Shown: positions 20,201 through 28,304, numbered from the stretch's first letter. The stretch is DNA of 64,000 bases from Rhodobacteraceae bacterium EL53 (GCA_900313015.1 OMPR01000006.1:62001-126000); one strand, 5' to 3'. Numbers and translations: made by a program. The notes: a model not told the origin generated them from the letters alone.

Positions 20201-20653
20201 CAGGCTTTCCCAGGTCCATTCTGCCAGGGATTGCGGGTCTTGCCAGCTCAAATGATCTGGCCGCACAACATCATCGACATCGAAGTTCAGCCAGGCGCAT
20301 CCTCTATCCTCCAGCGTGGCCGGCCCCTTCGATGTTGAATTTGAACGCCGACCAATTTTGTTCTGCTGAAAGAACTCTGCCTTAACAGCTCCAGCCACCG
20401 CGACTTTGCGGACTGAATTGGATAGTTCAACGATTAAGGAATGCAGGTCATCAAAACTTGAGACCTCACGTTCCCTGTGGGCAAAGGTCTTTGCGCGGCT
20501 TGAGTTTTTGACGCCACCTTCATGAAATAGCTTTGTTTGGATAAGTCCGCGGCTTGCTTCCAGTATCGTGAACTTGACGGGTTGGTATTCTTTCGAATGT
20601 GTTTTCGTTTTCAAAATGACTGCTCTTCTGCCCGCAGAGCGGAAAGCGATCAA
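17261..20653 (-). CDS. AEP-type primase fused to an XPD/DinG-like iron-sulfur helicase
   Basis: A 1130-residue replication protein of the element. The N-terminal third shows archaeo-eukaryotic primase motifs: the metal-binding FDVDD at 124-128, the sxH-like KFHFY at 181-185 and APVFDG at 221-226. A basic linker (about 240-310) leads to a helicase part with Walker A GAQGIGKTA at 429-437, four cysteines C506, C527, C530 and C536 laid out like the iron-sulfur cluster of XPD/DinG helicases, and FDERP at 579-583 as the Walker B/DEAH-type box. The C-terminal domain contains FGNLRGQNRWEQFDQAIVIG in the place of motif VI. No ATG opens the frame; TTG at 20653 is the most likely start. It leads an operon with the cupin and unknown genes. 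Confidence 0.85.
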   Translation of the reverse strand: MIAFRSAGRRAVILKTKTHSKEYQPVKFTILEASRGLIQTKLFHEGGVKNSSRAKTFAHREREVSSFDDLHSLIVELSNSVRKVAVAGAVKAEFFQQNKIGRRSNSTSKGPATLEDRGCAWLNFDVDDVVRPDHLSWQDPQSLAEWTWESLCLRLPALRDVSVVWQASSSAATAGKEHLAKFHFYCLTDRTLLAHEREHLFELVGSDKSLARIAQPNYVAAPVFDGVPDLLEGLPRLGIIKNKKEKLETGSIGFPEQAKRTKKKAEKGKPSKTVPLEVTPSCAKAITSKRGEAQLSKSCAKLGSGKHGNTSIYNESQLIGGFVRVGEINEWEALERLLNAASQTGHDRYKEAVRNGLRDGLARPIAEASSAGAPVPYFPHCSIPREQAIVSHTKTIETWGREALAFLSKQGQGKPSQKQETLPRISLSGAQGIGKTAAMVGRDGKPGVLHYTGGLVSLMLLPDHTKVAEAFADYQSSAPASAPPAIALKGRNQPDPEAGDNTIKMCRVFPTARKLSELGISIRSTLCKKCPFQLDCGYMRQEADIKAHLKAQTGLVFFAPHEYGHLPLPAEGEPDFTIFDERPRDFGVEEAHVSILELTEALLPPAKSRRQRDVEIGDAFVSQDQAISRVKSALLAMAGGCQGVQTWRLQEMGVTSEVLRTAIKNLEELKTGNTHWALKPLFACKGETIDEQQLGSIGSLLKSSKASLARRFQALCECLLTDMENGLGVSSAVFTHIDRLRPAQHQAGFAVVRLREQKNVSGRPFLYLDGTADADLSRLLFGSDLETHHYPVERNAEVTQILGCNFAKRRMSLSAQEKQNLTVKIRAENETLRGYVNDVIARYPNAAVFGTKDVIASLDFDRPGRAGHFGNLRGQNRWEQFDQAIVIGREQPGYLDVEKTARAYASAAGQEFLSGDYVKQRRGIRMRDGARTIDVFAHRDPWGDRILRQIREAEIEQALDRIRLIHNSEPKAVFLMSPVVANVTVDRIVEWRDFKKGGSNVEKAIAKYGLLFLSPTDCAKHMPEFWRSKQAAHTDLKRANLMSKDPCSIRLYGEFDDKSPPLGVEFWPMVQPGNRSQKRQALVFAQEQEVQEMLERFLKMSEMRVLSLKGIWETAIVSGKSQIGRSDLGR

Positions 20654-20905
20654 AATGAATGGGTGCTGAAATAGGTCTTCCGATGGTCACTGCACGCACT
20701 CCGGCCCCGACAGGCTCTTTTCTGTTGGCCCGCGGGATTGCAGGCACGTGTAAGTTCGGACATTCCGGTTTCACTAGGATTAAGGCTGGGAGGCTTCCTA
20801 GGTTCAGACCGGGTTGTTGGTGGTGTCAGAGCGAAGGTGCTAAATTTCTGAGATCATAGGATAACGCAAGATTAAGGAATGGGCTTTTGCAGAGGGACAT
20901 ACCCC

Positions 20906-20950
20906 GACTTACCCCCTGATTTCAGTTAAACTGAAATAAGGGGGTAAGTC
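20906..20950. repeat. 45-bp near-perfect palindrome upstream of the primase gene
   Basis: Two 22-base arms separated by a single A are complementary with one mismatch; each arm holds a run of five C or G followed by an AT-rich TTTCAGTT block. No T-run follows, so it does not look like a terminator. It lies about 250 bases upstream of the primase-helicase start, where a replication origin or operator would be expected. Confidence 0.75.
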
Positions 20951-21075
20951 CCTGCGGCGCCGGATCAGCAAAGTAGAATTTCTAACTTTTTGAAGCTATG
21001 CCGAACGCTTCGTTTTGCTTGCGAACCTTATTGATCATACAAGCTCCCAATGACTCGAAACACACCGAAAACACC

Positions 21076-21778
21076 TTGACCAATCCTGTGGTCCTTTCGG
21101 CGCTGCCCCTATGCGATGCGGGCGCGGATGGCCGTGATGAGCGCCGGACTGGAGGTGGAGCTGTGAGAGATCAAGCTGAACGAAAAGCCGCAAGCGTTTC
21201 TTAGGGCCGCACCCTCGGCCACGGTGCCAAATCTGCAAGCGGATGATTTGAACCTGGATGAGAGCCTCGACATCATGCTCTGGGCGCTTAGGCAAAAGGA
21301 CCCACATGGGCTTTTGAACATGCCAGATATCGGCGAGACCCTGATTGCCCAGAACGACGGGCCCTTCAAAAGCGCGCTTGATCATACCAAATACGCAGTC
21401 CACTATCCTGATCTGGATCCGCAATCTGAACGGAAGAAAGCGTCTGACTTCATACAGTCACTCAATACACGGCTGACAGAAGACTTGTTTCTGACCGGCG
21501 AAAGTCCCACACTAGCCGACATCGCGATCTTTCCGTTTGTTAGGCAGTTCGCCCATATCGACCGCACCTGGTTTAATGCGCAAGCTTGGCCCCGCGTTAT
21601 CCTTTGGCTGGACGGCTTCCTTCAAAGCACTAATTTTCAGATGGCCTTGACAAAAGTCCCTATTTGGGGTGATGGCGCGCGCCCCTATCTTTTTAACCAC
21701 GCTTCTGAATGGGACTGTCCATGGCAGGAAAAGCCCTCAACGAGAAGAACCTGGAGGCCTTGGGCGCAAAAGTTCTAG
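21076..21778 (+). pseudogene. Glutathione S-transferase, broken
   Basis: One frame encodes a GST: the thioredoxin-like N terminus SFRRCPYAMRARMAVMSAGL, the linker EIKLNEKPQAFL, the conserved VPNLQADD region and a C-terminal helical domain with the N-capping box SPTLADIAIFPFVRQ. It is disrupted twice: a TGA at 21164-21166 where Arg is expected (LEVEL, stop, EIKL), and a frame change near 21086 that separates the only start (TTG 21076) from the rest. From codon MPNLQ at 21224 the C-terminal domain alone stays open. The gene overlaps the start of the DUF6880 gene by about 60 bases. Confidence 0.8.
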
Positions 21779-23157
21779 CCGAGCTTCTCATGGACGCCGT
21801 CAAAGGTGATGCGTCACGGCAGCGGCGGGTGCGGATGGCGCTCTCGTCTGAACAAAGCCCAAAAGAGGCCGCCGCTGACATCCGCAAGCGGCTGGCTCAG
21901 ATCCGGCGTGCCAAAAGCTGGATCTCCGCGCGAGCGCAGCGGACACTGGCCAAGGAACTAACCGGCTTAATAGCACTCACCGAAACGCGCATCGCGCCCG
22001 AAATCGCCGACCTTGGCTTTGATCTGCTCTGGTCACTTCTTCAGATTGCCCCCGACATCCATGCGCGAACCGACGACAGTAACGGCACCCTCGGGGCTGT
22101 CATGAATGCAGCGATGAAAGCGATTGAAACGCTTGCCCCACGTCTTGAACGCGACCCTGAATTGCTTGCGGATCAAGTGTTTGATGCCCTCCAAGACAAC
22201 GGCTGCGGCGAATTTGACGGCGTGATCCCTGCCTTGTCCGAGGCCCTCAGTGATGCAGGTTTGAACACGCTTAAGGCGCGCGCAAAAGCGGCAATGGATG
22301 CACCTGTGACCTGGGATGATACAGAGTATTTCGGTGTCTCTGTGAGCCCCGAACGACGCCTTGAGATGGCAAAAGACAGCCGCGACCGCACACTTCGGAT
22401 GATCCTGTCCGACATCGCCGATGCTGAGGGCGACGTGGATGCCTGGCTGTCGCAATATAGCGCGCAGCAACTGACCTATCACACCGTTGCACCAGATGCT
22501 GCGCGGCGGCTCTTGGCGGCCGGCCGAGCCGGAGACGCCCTGCGGATCATGGAAAACTGCATCGCCGCTGAGCACGGCAAAGACCGCGCCTTTGATACGC
22601 CTGATGTCGACAGCGCCCACTTCGCCTGTCTCGAAGCCCTCAGCAAAGAGGACGACCTGCGCCGCACAATGTGGACCCGGTTTGAAACACGGCTTTGCGC
22701 GGAGACCTTGCGCCGCTATCTCTCTCGCCTGCCCGATTTCGACGATGATGAGGCACTGCTGGAGGCCCGCGCCCTTGTGCGCACTCATCCCGACCTGCTC
22801 CAAGGCCTCATCTTCTGTTTGAGTTGGCCCGATCCAGAGCTCGCCGCTGACATGATCCTATCCCGCCAAGAGGAGTTGGATGGTAATACCTATGAAGTCC
22901 TTACCCCGGCCTCTGAGTTGCTCAAGGCCGAACATCCTTTGGCCGCCACTCTGGTTTGGCGGTCGATGATCACCTTTGCCCTTCAAAACAACCGCGCCAA
23001 ACGCTATCGCCACGCTGCCCGTCACCTTGCCTCCTGCGCTCAGGCCGATAACGCGATCACGGATTATGGAGCGTTCCAAAGCCACGAGGCCTTTGTCAAA
23101 AACCTACGCCTCGCGCACCCTCGCAAACACGCATTTTGGGACAAGGTCGATCACTAA
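21721..23157 (+). CDS. DUF6880 family protein
   Basis: A 478-residue, helix-rich, acidic protein with repeated Ala/Leu-rich helical hairpins. I place it in the DUF6880 family by its opening (KALNEKNLEALGAKVLAELL) and its overall repeat style; its function is unknown. An ATG at 21709 is an alternative start four codons upstream. It follows and overlaps the GST pseudogene. The higher GC content and third-position bias here suggest a core-genome-like origin for the GST-DUF6880 pair. Confidence 0.75.
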   Translation: MAGKALNEKNLEALGAKVLAELLMDAVKGDASRQRRVRMALSSEQSPKEAAADIRKRLAQIRRAKSWISARAQRTLAKELTGLIALTETRIAPEIADLGFDLLWSLLQIAPDIHARTDDSNGTLGAVMNAAMKAIETLAPRLERDPELLADQVFDALQDNGCGEFDGVIPALSEALSDAGLNTLKARAKAAMDAPVTWDDTEYFGVSVSPERRLEMAKDSRDRTLRMILSDIADAEGDVDAWLSQYSAQQLTYHTVAPDAARRLLAAGRAGDALRIMENCIAAEHGKDRAFDTPDVDSAHFACLEALSKEDDLRRTMWTRFETRLCAETLRRYLSRLPDFDDDEALLEARALVRTHPDLLQGLIFCLSWPDPELAADMILSRQEELDGNTYEVLTPASELLKAEHPLAATLVWRSMITFALQNNRAKRYRHAARHLASCAQADNAITDYGAFQSHEAFVKNLRLAHPRKHAFWDKVDH

Positions 23158-23568
23158 GGTCGCGGCTCGACGGCAAAAAAGCATGTTGGTTCCCGCCCAT
23201 AACGGCCATTCGATCTATCCGCAGCAAAGGTCTGGATAGAACCCAGAGTGTCAGATGCTGCACCAGTTACGAATGGCAGCGAAGCGCAGATAGCGACCTT
23301 TGCATAACTCAGCGGAAGGCCCAAAGCTGCCGCACGCCGACCCCACTATTGCTACGAATCAGTGCCATCAAACCCGACATTAGACGCGCACCGCAGCATT
23401 TTGGGTAATCAGAGGTCTGCTATGCGGGAAAAGCAGCAACCAATCATGTACAATTGAATGCCCTTTCGCAGTCCAAAGCGGGTTTTGGTTTCAACCTAGA
23501 ATATTCGGTTGTGTGGACTAAATATTAACGCCTACCCCACAGAAATTGCGGTCGTTCACTGTTTGCCG
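23158..23568. other. Intergenic DNA with a dispersed repeat
   Basis: About 410 bases between convergent genes. It holds one inverted copy of the dispersed intergenic repeat (23271-23308) and no recognisable gene. Confidence 0.6.
23271..23308 (-). repeat. Copy of a dispersed intergenic repeat
   Basis: Read on the minus strand it contains TGCAAAGGTCGCTATCTG followed by CGC, matching the copies at 48.5, 52.3, 53.3 and 60.6 kb. All copies are intergenic. Confidence 0.6.
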
Positions 23569-25215
23569 CTACTGATCAAGTGCCTCTAACACTCTCTCAT
23601 CACGCCCATAGATATCCTCTCTAAAGTGAACGGTGCCTTCTTCTACCCAAGCCGTCCAATAAGTGAGCAAGACCGGCATTGGTTTAGGCAGGTTGATACG
23701 AACCGTTTTTCCGCTTTCTAAAATAGATTGCATGCGTTCTGTGCTCCACTCCGGATCCCCTTCCATCAACAACCCGGCCAGCTCAAACGGGTATTCTACC
23801 CTTACGCAGCCCGAGCTGAGGTTGCGTTCGCTTCGGTCAAACAGGGACCGGTCATTCGTGTCATGCAGATAGACGGCATACTTATTGGGGAACATAAATT
23901 TCACCAACCCAAGAGCATTATTTGGGCCGGGTTTCTGAACCAATGTAACACCCGGATTGTCTGCCCCCCAATTCACAGAGTTGGCAGGGATAACTTCACC
24001 ATTCCGGTTGCGGACAATGTAGTTGTTCCGATCCAGGTAGCCGGGATCGTTGCGGATGCGGGCCAGTTTATCTTTGCGGAAAATTGAGGCGGGCACTGTC
24101 CATGTGGGATTGAATTCCATGTATTGGATTTCGTCCCGGAACACCGGCGTTTTGCGGTATTGGGATCCAGTGATGGATCTTGATGTCCAAACTGATCCAT
24201 CCTCTCTTCCAAGATAGGTTCGCGCCCCGGCGATGTTGACCAGAACGTATTCCAGCTCTTCATCCCGGAACAACCAGCGAGCCCGCTCAAGACTTAGTCG
24301 GATCTGGTTGATGCGATCATCAACTGTACGGTTGAGAGAAACAAAGGTTCTGGGCCCGATGACCCCATCGGTCTCTAGGCCGTGACGCGCCTGAAAGGCT
24401 TTGACATCGTTCACCAGCCCGTCGTCGTAGATTTCAGTTGGATCGCTGCCATCCTCGACCGATGGCGGAATTTGACCTTCATCCAAGGCGGCTTCCGCTG
24501 CCAGCCGGTTTCGTAAAATGGCCACCGCAGGGTCTGACATGCCAGGCTTCAGTACTGTTACGCTCGGTACTTCTGGCCAGCCCCCATTCGATGCAAACGC
24601 GCGATACGTCGCCAAGGCATCTAAAAGGTTCTGGAATTGCGGGTTTTCTATTTCGACCAGCTCCATAAGGGCTGCAAAGCCCTCTCCATCCAGATACTGC
24701 GCGATAACCTGAACCGGGTCTCTTTGAAGGGCAAGCCGTGCAAAGTTCCAGTCCTTATCCAGTTGGCTTGGATTGACCTTCCCAAAGACTGAATAGTCGA
24801 TCAGCTTGAGAGCAGCATCTGTGGCCAGAACATCGAATGTTGCCTTCTCCCAAGCACCGCCGGACTTTGCTTTCTCAAACTGCCCCAGCAAATCCGGCAA
24901 GTGGAAATCCGAAGGTGAAAACCCATGAGCGACACCTTGGTCCAATTCACGAAACAGCTCTCTGACAGAAGAATCCTGCTCCCAGATTACCCGGTAATCC
25001 CGTGTCTCATAAAGCCTCGGCAGAAGTTCGGCGGACGCAAGGCTGCTGCCTTCTGAAGGGCTTGCTTCTTTCACCGGGCCAACGATGTCTTGAATGTGAT
25101 CTGCAACGTCATCGGCCTGAGCCGCGGCGGGAACAGCCATCAACCCGAGTATGAACAGTATCAATCTCAACTTAGCCACGAGCATAGAGGTTTGGCTGGC
25201 TTTCACTTTTTGCAT
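23569..25215 (-). CDS. L,D-transpeptidase of the YcbB/LdtD type
   Basis: A 548-residue periplasmic enzyme that forms 3-3 cross-links in peptidoglycan. An N-terminal signal segment (LRLILFILGLMAVPAAAQA) is followed by a scaffold region, a peptidoglycan-binding domain (VKAFQARHGLETDGVIGPRT) and the YkuD catalytic domain with YAVYLHDTN and the catalytic SSGCVRVEYPFEL. The ATG at 25215 puts the signal peptide at a normal distance; a longer start at 25242 would add nine residues. Length and domain order match the YcbB class. It is a single-gene unit of the element, divergent from the small gene at 25.4 kb. Confidence 0.93.
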   Translation of the reverse strand: MQKVKASQTSMLVAKLRLILFILGLMAVPAAAQADDVADHIQDIVGPVKEASPSEGSSLASAELLPRLYETRDYRVIWEQDSSVRELFRELDQGVAHGFSPSDFHLPDLLGQFEKAKSGGAWEKATFDVLATDAALKLIDYSVFGKVNPSQLDKDWNFARLALQRDPVQVIAQYLDGEGFAALMELVEIENPQFQNLLDALATYRAFASNGGWPEVPSVTVLKPGMSDPAVAILRNRLAAEAALDEGQIPPSVEDGSDPTEIYDDGLVNDVKAFQARHGLETDGVIGPRTFVSLNRTVDDRINQIRLSLERARWLFRDEELEYVLVNIAGARTYLGREDGSVWTSRSITGSQYRKTPVFRDEIQYMEFNPTWTVPASIFRKDKLARIRNDPGYLDRNNYIVRNRNGEVIPANSVNWGADNPGVTLVQKPGPNNALGLVKFMFPNKYAVYLHDTNDRSLFDRSERNLSSGCVRVEYPFELAGLLMEGDPEWSTERMQSILESGKTVRINLPKPMPVLLTYWTAWVEEGTVHFREDIYGRDERVLEALDQ

Positions 25216-25391
25216 GCTTACTTCGAGCTCCGATTCCCACACAAGTGATTGGTAGCTTGAAATGGCAAAAAGTGTAACGACTTAGTCGAATTGTACAGCA
25301 GAGCAGTTCCACGGCATTAAACTTACCGAAATGGCGCCTTAACTTGCCCCTTGCATCCGCCTGCATAACTGACTGTGCAAGGGAGCAAGAA

Positions 25392-25652
25392 ATGACCTCA
25401 AAGCGCAACTTCAGACTATACCGTGACATTGTCCTAAGCGAACCCAACCAGCCCGTTTGGAGCGTGATTGGGAGCATTGGTGAACATCGAATTCTCCTTC
25501 TTGGACAGCTCGAAGTCTACTCGAAGGAAAACGGTGCGCTTTGGCTGGAAATCAGCCGATTGGGCAAGCAAGTCGTTAAAAGCAACCACGGAAAGCTCGA
25601 CCTGCTCAAGCGCAAAAAAAGGACACAGACCCACATTTCTTTGGATTTCTAA
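25392..25652 (+). CDS. Small unknown protein
   Basis: Eighty-six codons from ATG at 25392, with GGGAGC 7 bases ahead. The sequence reads as a compact beta-rich unit (WSVIGSIGEHRILLLGQ, then ALWLEISRLGKQVVKS) with a basic tail. No family recognised. It lies just left of the decayed IS66 copy and may be complete or clipped at its 3' end. Confidence 0.45.
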   Translation: MTSKRNFRLYRDIVLSEPNQPVWSVIGSIGEHRILLLGQLEVYSKENGALWLEISRLGKQVVKSNHGKLDLLKRKKRTQTHISLDF

Positions 25653-25691
25653 AGATCCTGGAAGAGTCATACGCCAGACGCCACCTAGGTC

Positions 25692-25770
25692 GTAAGCGTT
25701 GCATCTGGCCCCCTATTTGAGGGCTATCTGGGACGCTAGCTCCATCCTATATTGGCGCTACGCGCCAATA
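25692..25770. repeat. Left end of a decayed IS66-type transposon
   Basis: GTAAGCGTTGCA at 25692 equals the tip of the inverted repeats of the intact transposon at 26,779-32,067. Fifty-five bases further in, at 25747, stands the same subterminal palindrome core (TATTGGCGC, three bases, GCGCCAATA) as in the intact copy, where it also begins exactly 55 bases from the tip. Confidence 0.8.
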
Positions 25771-25858
25771 CGAACATCACTAAAAGCAGTGACAAACACA
25801 GAAAGTGAAATCGAGTTTCGCCTCGTAAACGGCGCTGACAGAGAGAGTTCTCTCTGAG

Positions 25859-26791
25859 CTATCCAGCAGCGACCTTCTTGGTGCCCGGATGGTCAGCGTG
25901 ATTACCAACCAGACTCAGATACTTTTCTGGTACGCGCGACACTGGTTCTGGCGCGGGCACTGGTAGACGAATTTGTGGCATTAGGCTGAGCGGCAGGTCT
26001 TTCGCCGGATCATCCAGAAGTTGGCAGCGAATTTCTCTAGCTAAAACTTCAGCTAAAAGCGAAGGAACAGCGTTGCCCAGCATTTTTTGAATGTCGGTTC
26101 GCCCGCAGTCGAATTCCAGACCATCAGGGAAGGTCTGAAGGCGACACATCTCTTGCGCGGAGAGCTTTCTGTTTTTCCAGTGGAATGGGCCGATGGACGA
26201 TCCGGGTTGGGCTTGTATGGTCCACGACGGCTGATCTTTGGCGAGCTTGAGCATAAAGCTCCAATATCGCGTCCTCCACCCAAAGAGGTTGATTCCGCCA
26301 AGGCGGTTGGTGTGCCAAAGGTAGTTTTGTCCTTCAGGAATGGAGGGCAGCAAGTCAGCCCATTTCCCAGTCATAGCGATTGATGCCTCATTGGGGTGTT
26401 CCGGCAGGTCTCCAATCGCGTCCCAAGCAGTCCGGTATGGTTCCAAGTCCTTAAACAGACCAATCTCGTCTGGCTGGCAATGTGTTTGCGTAAACAACGC
26501 GTTCTTGCGCAGCAAGATCGACGGCTTAAACATGCGCTCGACCGCATTGGTGTCGAGATCGATACGCCCGTCATCGACGAAGAGTACCAATTTAGGCCAG
26601 TGATTTTGCGCATAGTTGATCGCCTTCGCCATCCTGCTGTTCTTCAGGTGACGACCTGAACACTTATCTAGGAATGCCTTTAGGTGTTGTCGTAATCGGC
26701 AACCGGCAACATCCGGAATGCGCAGGCGGCATCCCAATTCACCCCAAATGTTAAGGTGGCTGAAATAAGTGTTAAAATGTAAGCGTTGCAA
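25859..26791 (-). pseudogene. Chimera of IS66 tnpC fragment and DNA cytosine-5 methyltransferase C-terminus
   Basis: One open frame of 310 codons joins two unrelated pieces. Its front part carries about 70 residues of IS66 TnpC (GRHLKNSRMAKAINYAQNHW, then NAVERMFKPSILLRKNALF), nearly identical to the intact tnpC nearby. Straight after NALF it becomes the C-terminal half of a cytosine-5 methyltransferase: a target-recognition region (YRTAWDAIGDLPEHPNEA), motif IX (EMCRLQTFPDG) and motif X (MLGNAVPSLLAEVLAREI). Motifs I-VIII, including the catalytic Cys, are absent, so no methylation is possible. The fusion likely arose by an internal deletion within an older IS66-type transposon that carried the methylase as passenger. 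Confidence 0.85.
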
Positions 26792-26833
26792 CTGCCCCCC
26801 ATTTTGACGTCTTCCTAGGATGCCCTCTCCTGC

Positions 26834-26860
26834 CTATATTGGCGCTGCGCGCCAATATAG
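26834..26860. repeat. Subterminal palindrome of the IS66-type transposon
   Basis: CTATATTGGCGC, TGC, then GCGCCAATATAG: 12-base perfect arms with a 3-base loop, 55 bases inside the left tip. The decayed sister copy keeps it at the same distance, so it is part of the element's end structure, possibly a transposase or regulator site. Confidence 0.85.
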
Positions 26861-26961
26861 CGGGGAAAACTGCCTAGAGTCTTCCGCCACCGGCGCCAGT
26901 TGGTACAAAGGAGCGGTTGCAGGCAGTAAAGCCCGCTTTCAGTATTTGATCGAAGAAATTT

Positions 26962-27414
26962 TTGGGAGGCAGACCAATAGAAAGACAACTTAGAGCCTTG
27001 TTAAGGCAGTTTCTTGAGATTCGTGGAGTTCAAGGCGTTTTGCTCGCTCCGCTTAGTCTTCAGTTCGAGGCTGGTCCGCATACGCGCCCCACGCCTTTGC
27101 GCAACGAGCGCGCTGTCTACTTGTTCTTTAGAGGACAGGAATGGCTCAGGATTGGTCAAACTGGTTACTCTCAGCGCTTTACCAGTCAGCATTATGGAAC
27201 AAATCGGGCTGGAAGCACCTTTGCAGCCGACATTTGGAACAATCGCGAGCAATTTGGTTTCGATGGTGATGAGGAGCGGATTGATACTTGGATTTTCGAG
27301 AATTTCGGGCGGGCAAACATTCGCATTCCTGCTGAACACGGCGATGCCATGACCAGACTGCTCGAAGCATTTCTACATCTCAATCTAAATCCGAGATTCG
27401 AAGGTCGCCGCTGA
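26962..27414 (+). CDS. GIY-YIG-like nuclease, transposon passenger
   Basis: About 150 codons. The core of a GIY-YIG nuclease can be traced: AVYLF at 51-55 for the GIY strand, WLRIGQTG at 61-68 for the YIG strand, an Arg at 72 in SQRF, Glu135 in RLLEAFLHL and Asn143 in NLNPRFEG. The first strand lacks the Gly, and the match is by eye, so activity is uncertain. Relatives include restriction enzymes and repair nucleases. The frame opens with TTG at 26962 after an upstream TGA; no ATG is available. It is divergent in layout from the two-gene operon, and the methylase fragment in the sister copy hints that such transposons carry restriction functions. Confidence 0.6.
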   Translation: MGGRPIERQLRALLRQFLEIRGVQGVLLAPLSLQFEAGPHTRPTPLRNERAVYLFFRGQEWLRIGQTGYSQRFTSQHYGTNRAGSTFAADIWNNREQFGFDGDEERIDTWIFENFGRANIRIPAEHGDAMTRLLEAFLHLNLNPRFEGRR

Positions 27415-27542
27415 ATACACTTGCCTTGGTCCAACCAACCCCATGGCGGCATTCGCAAACCTCAACGAATGCTGCCGTATGGTCTTTTCTGTCGATGTTG
27501 GAAGTGACTCTCGTAATTTTTGATACCCTTTTCAGCCGAAGC

Positions 27543-28304
27543 TCAAATCGTGTACTTTAGAACGACGTTCTCAACGAGATCTTCGACAAAATCGATGACC
27601 TTGCTACGTGTAATCTTCACGCCAGAGGGGTGCGCACTCGTGTTTCGTACTCCAAGCTTCTGATCAAGAATTTTGCGAACATCATTTGAAATTACACCTG
27701 CACTACGGCAAAGCTCGATGAACTTTCCTTCCGGAATATCGCTGAAATCATCGCGCTGAGTGATGGCCGTTACCTTTACTCGTCGGTCAGTGTTCTTCGC
27801 CAAAACAGCATTGAATTCGGCAAGCTTGTGTTTGAGGATGTAGTCAAAGAGATGGTTCACAGCCAATATCCAAACCATTACTATGGTCGCGCGGTTCGCT
27901 CCTGCCTCAAAACAATCAAGCGTTTCAGCGAGAAAAATCTTTGCTCCGCCGTCTGGCAGCTTGTGCTCTATTGATCGCAGGGTGGCGCTCGTCTGAATGG
28001 TGGTTGTTTCAGCGCCAAGCCTCTTAGAAAGCGCTTCACGCATATGACGCTGCAATTTGTAGCCGCTGCCTGACTTCACAAACTTCTGTGGATTGGTTTT
28101 TAAACCCTCCGATAGTCGGGACGCCGTCGCTCTTGGCGGCGTCAAGTCGCAGTCAATGAAGCACTGATCGACCCCTTTTGCGTTCGCAGTATCCTGACCC
28201 AACTCGACTGTTAGGAAGTACACGAACAACTCGATCAGAGAAGCCTGCGATTGAGTGCTCGCGTTTTCAATTGAGTTGTAGAAGCGATTGACTGTGTCTG
28301 TCAT
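27543..28304 (-). CDS. HEPN-like protein of a two-gene passenger operon
   Basis: A 253-residue protein. The N-terminal third looks like a small helical DNA- or protein-binding unit (LTPPRATASRLSEGLKTNPQ). The C-terminal half is helical (FEAGANRATIVMVWILAVNH, HLFDYILKHK) and ends with R220-NTSA-H225 followed by PSG and a long helix. RX4H in a late helix of an all-helical domain is the signature of HEPN RNases found in toxins and abortive-infection systems. Its start overlaps the stop of the upstream gene by 4 bases (ATGA), so the pair is coupled. Function is inferred from motif and context only. Confidence 0.65.
   Translation of the reverse strand: MTDTVNRFYNSIENASTQSQASLIELFVYFLTVELGQDTANAKGVDQCFIDCDLTPPRATASRLSEGLKTNPQKFVKSGSGYKLQRHMREALSKRLGAETTTIQTSATLRSIEHKLPDGGAKIFLAETLDCFEAGANRATIVMVWILAVNHLFDYILKHKLAEFNAVLAKNTDRRVKVTAITQRDDFSDIPEGKFIELCRSAGVISNDVRKILDQKLGVRNTSAHPSGVKITRSKVIDFVEDLVENVVLKYTI

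Noticed and set aside
22033-22803. A 256-codon leftward open frame
   Set aside because: Antisense to the DUF6880 gene; composition and lack of motifs mark it as a shadow.
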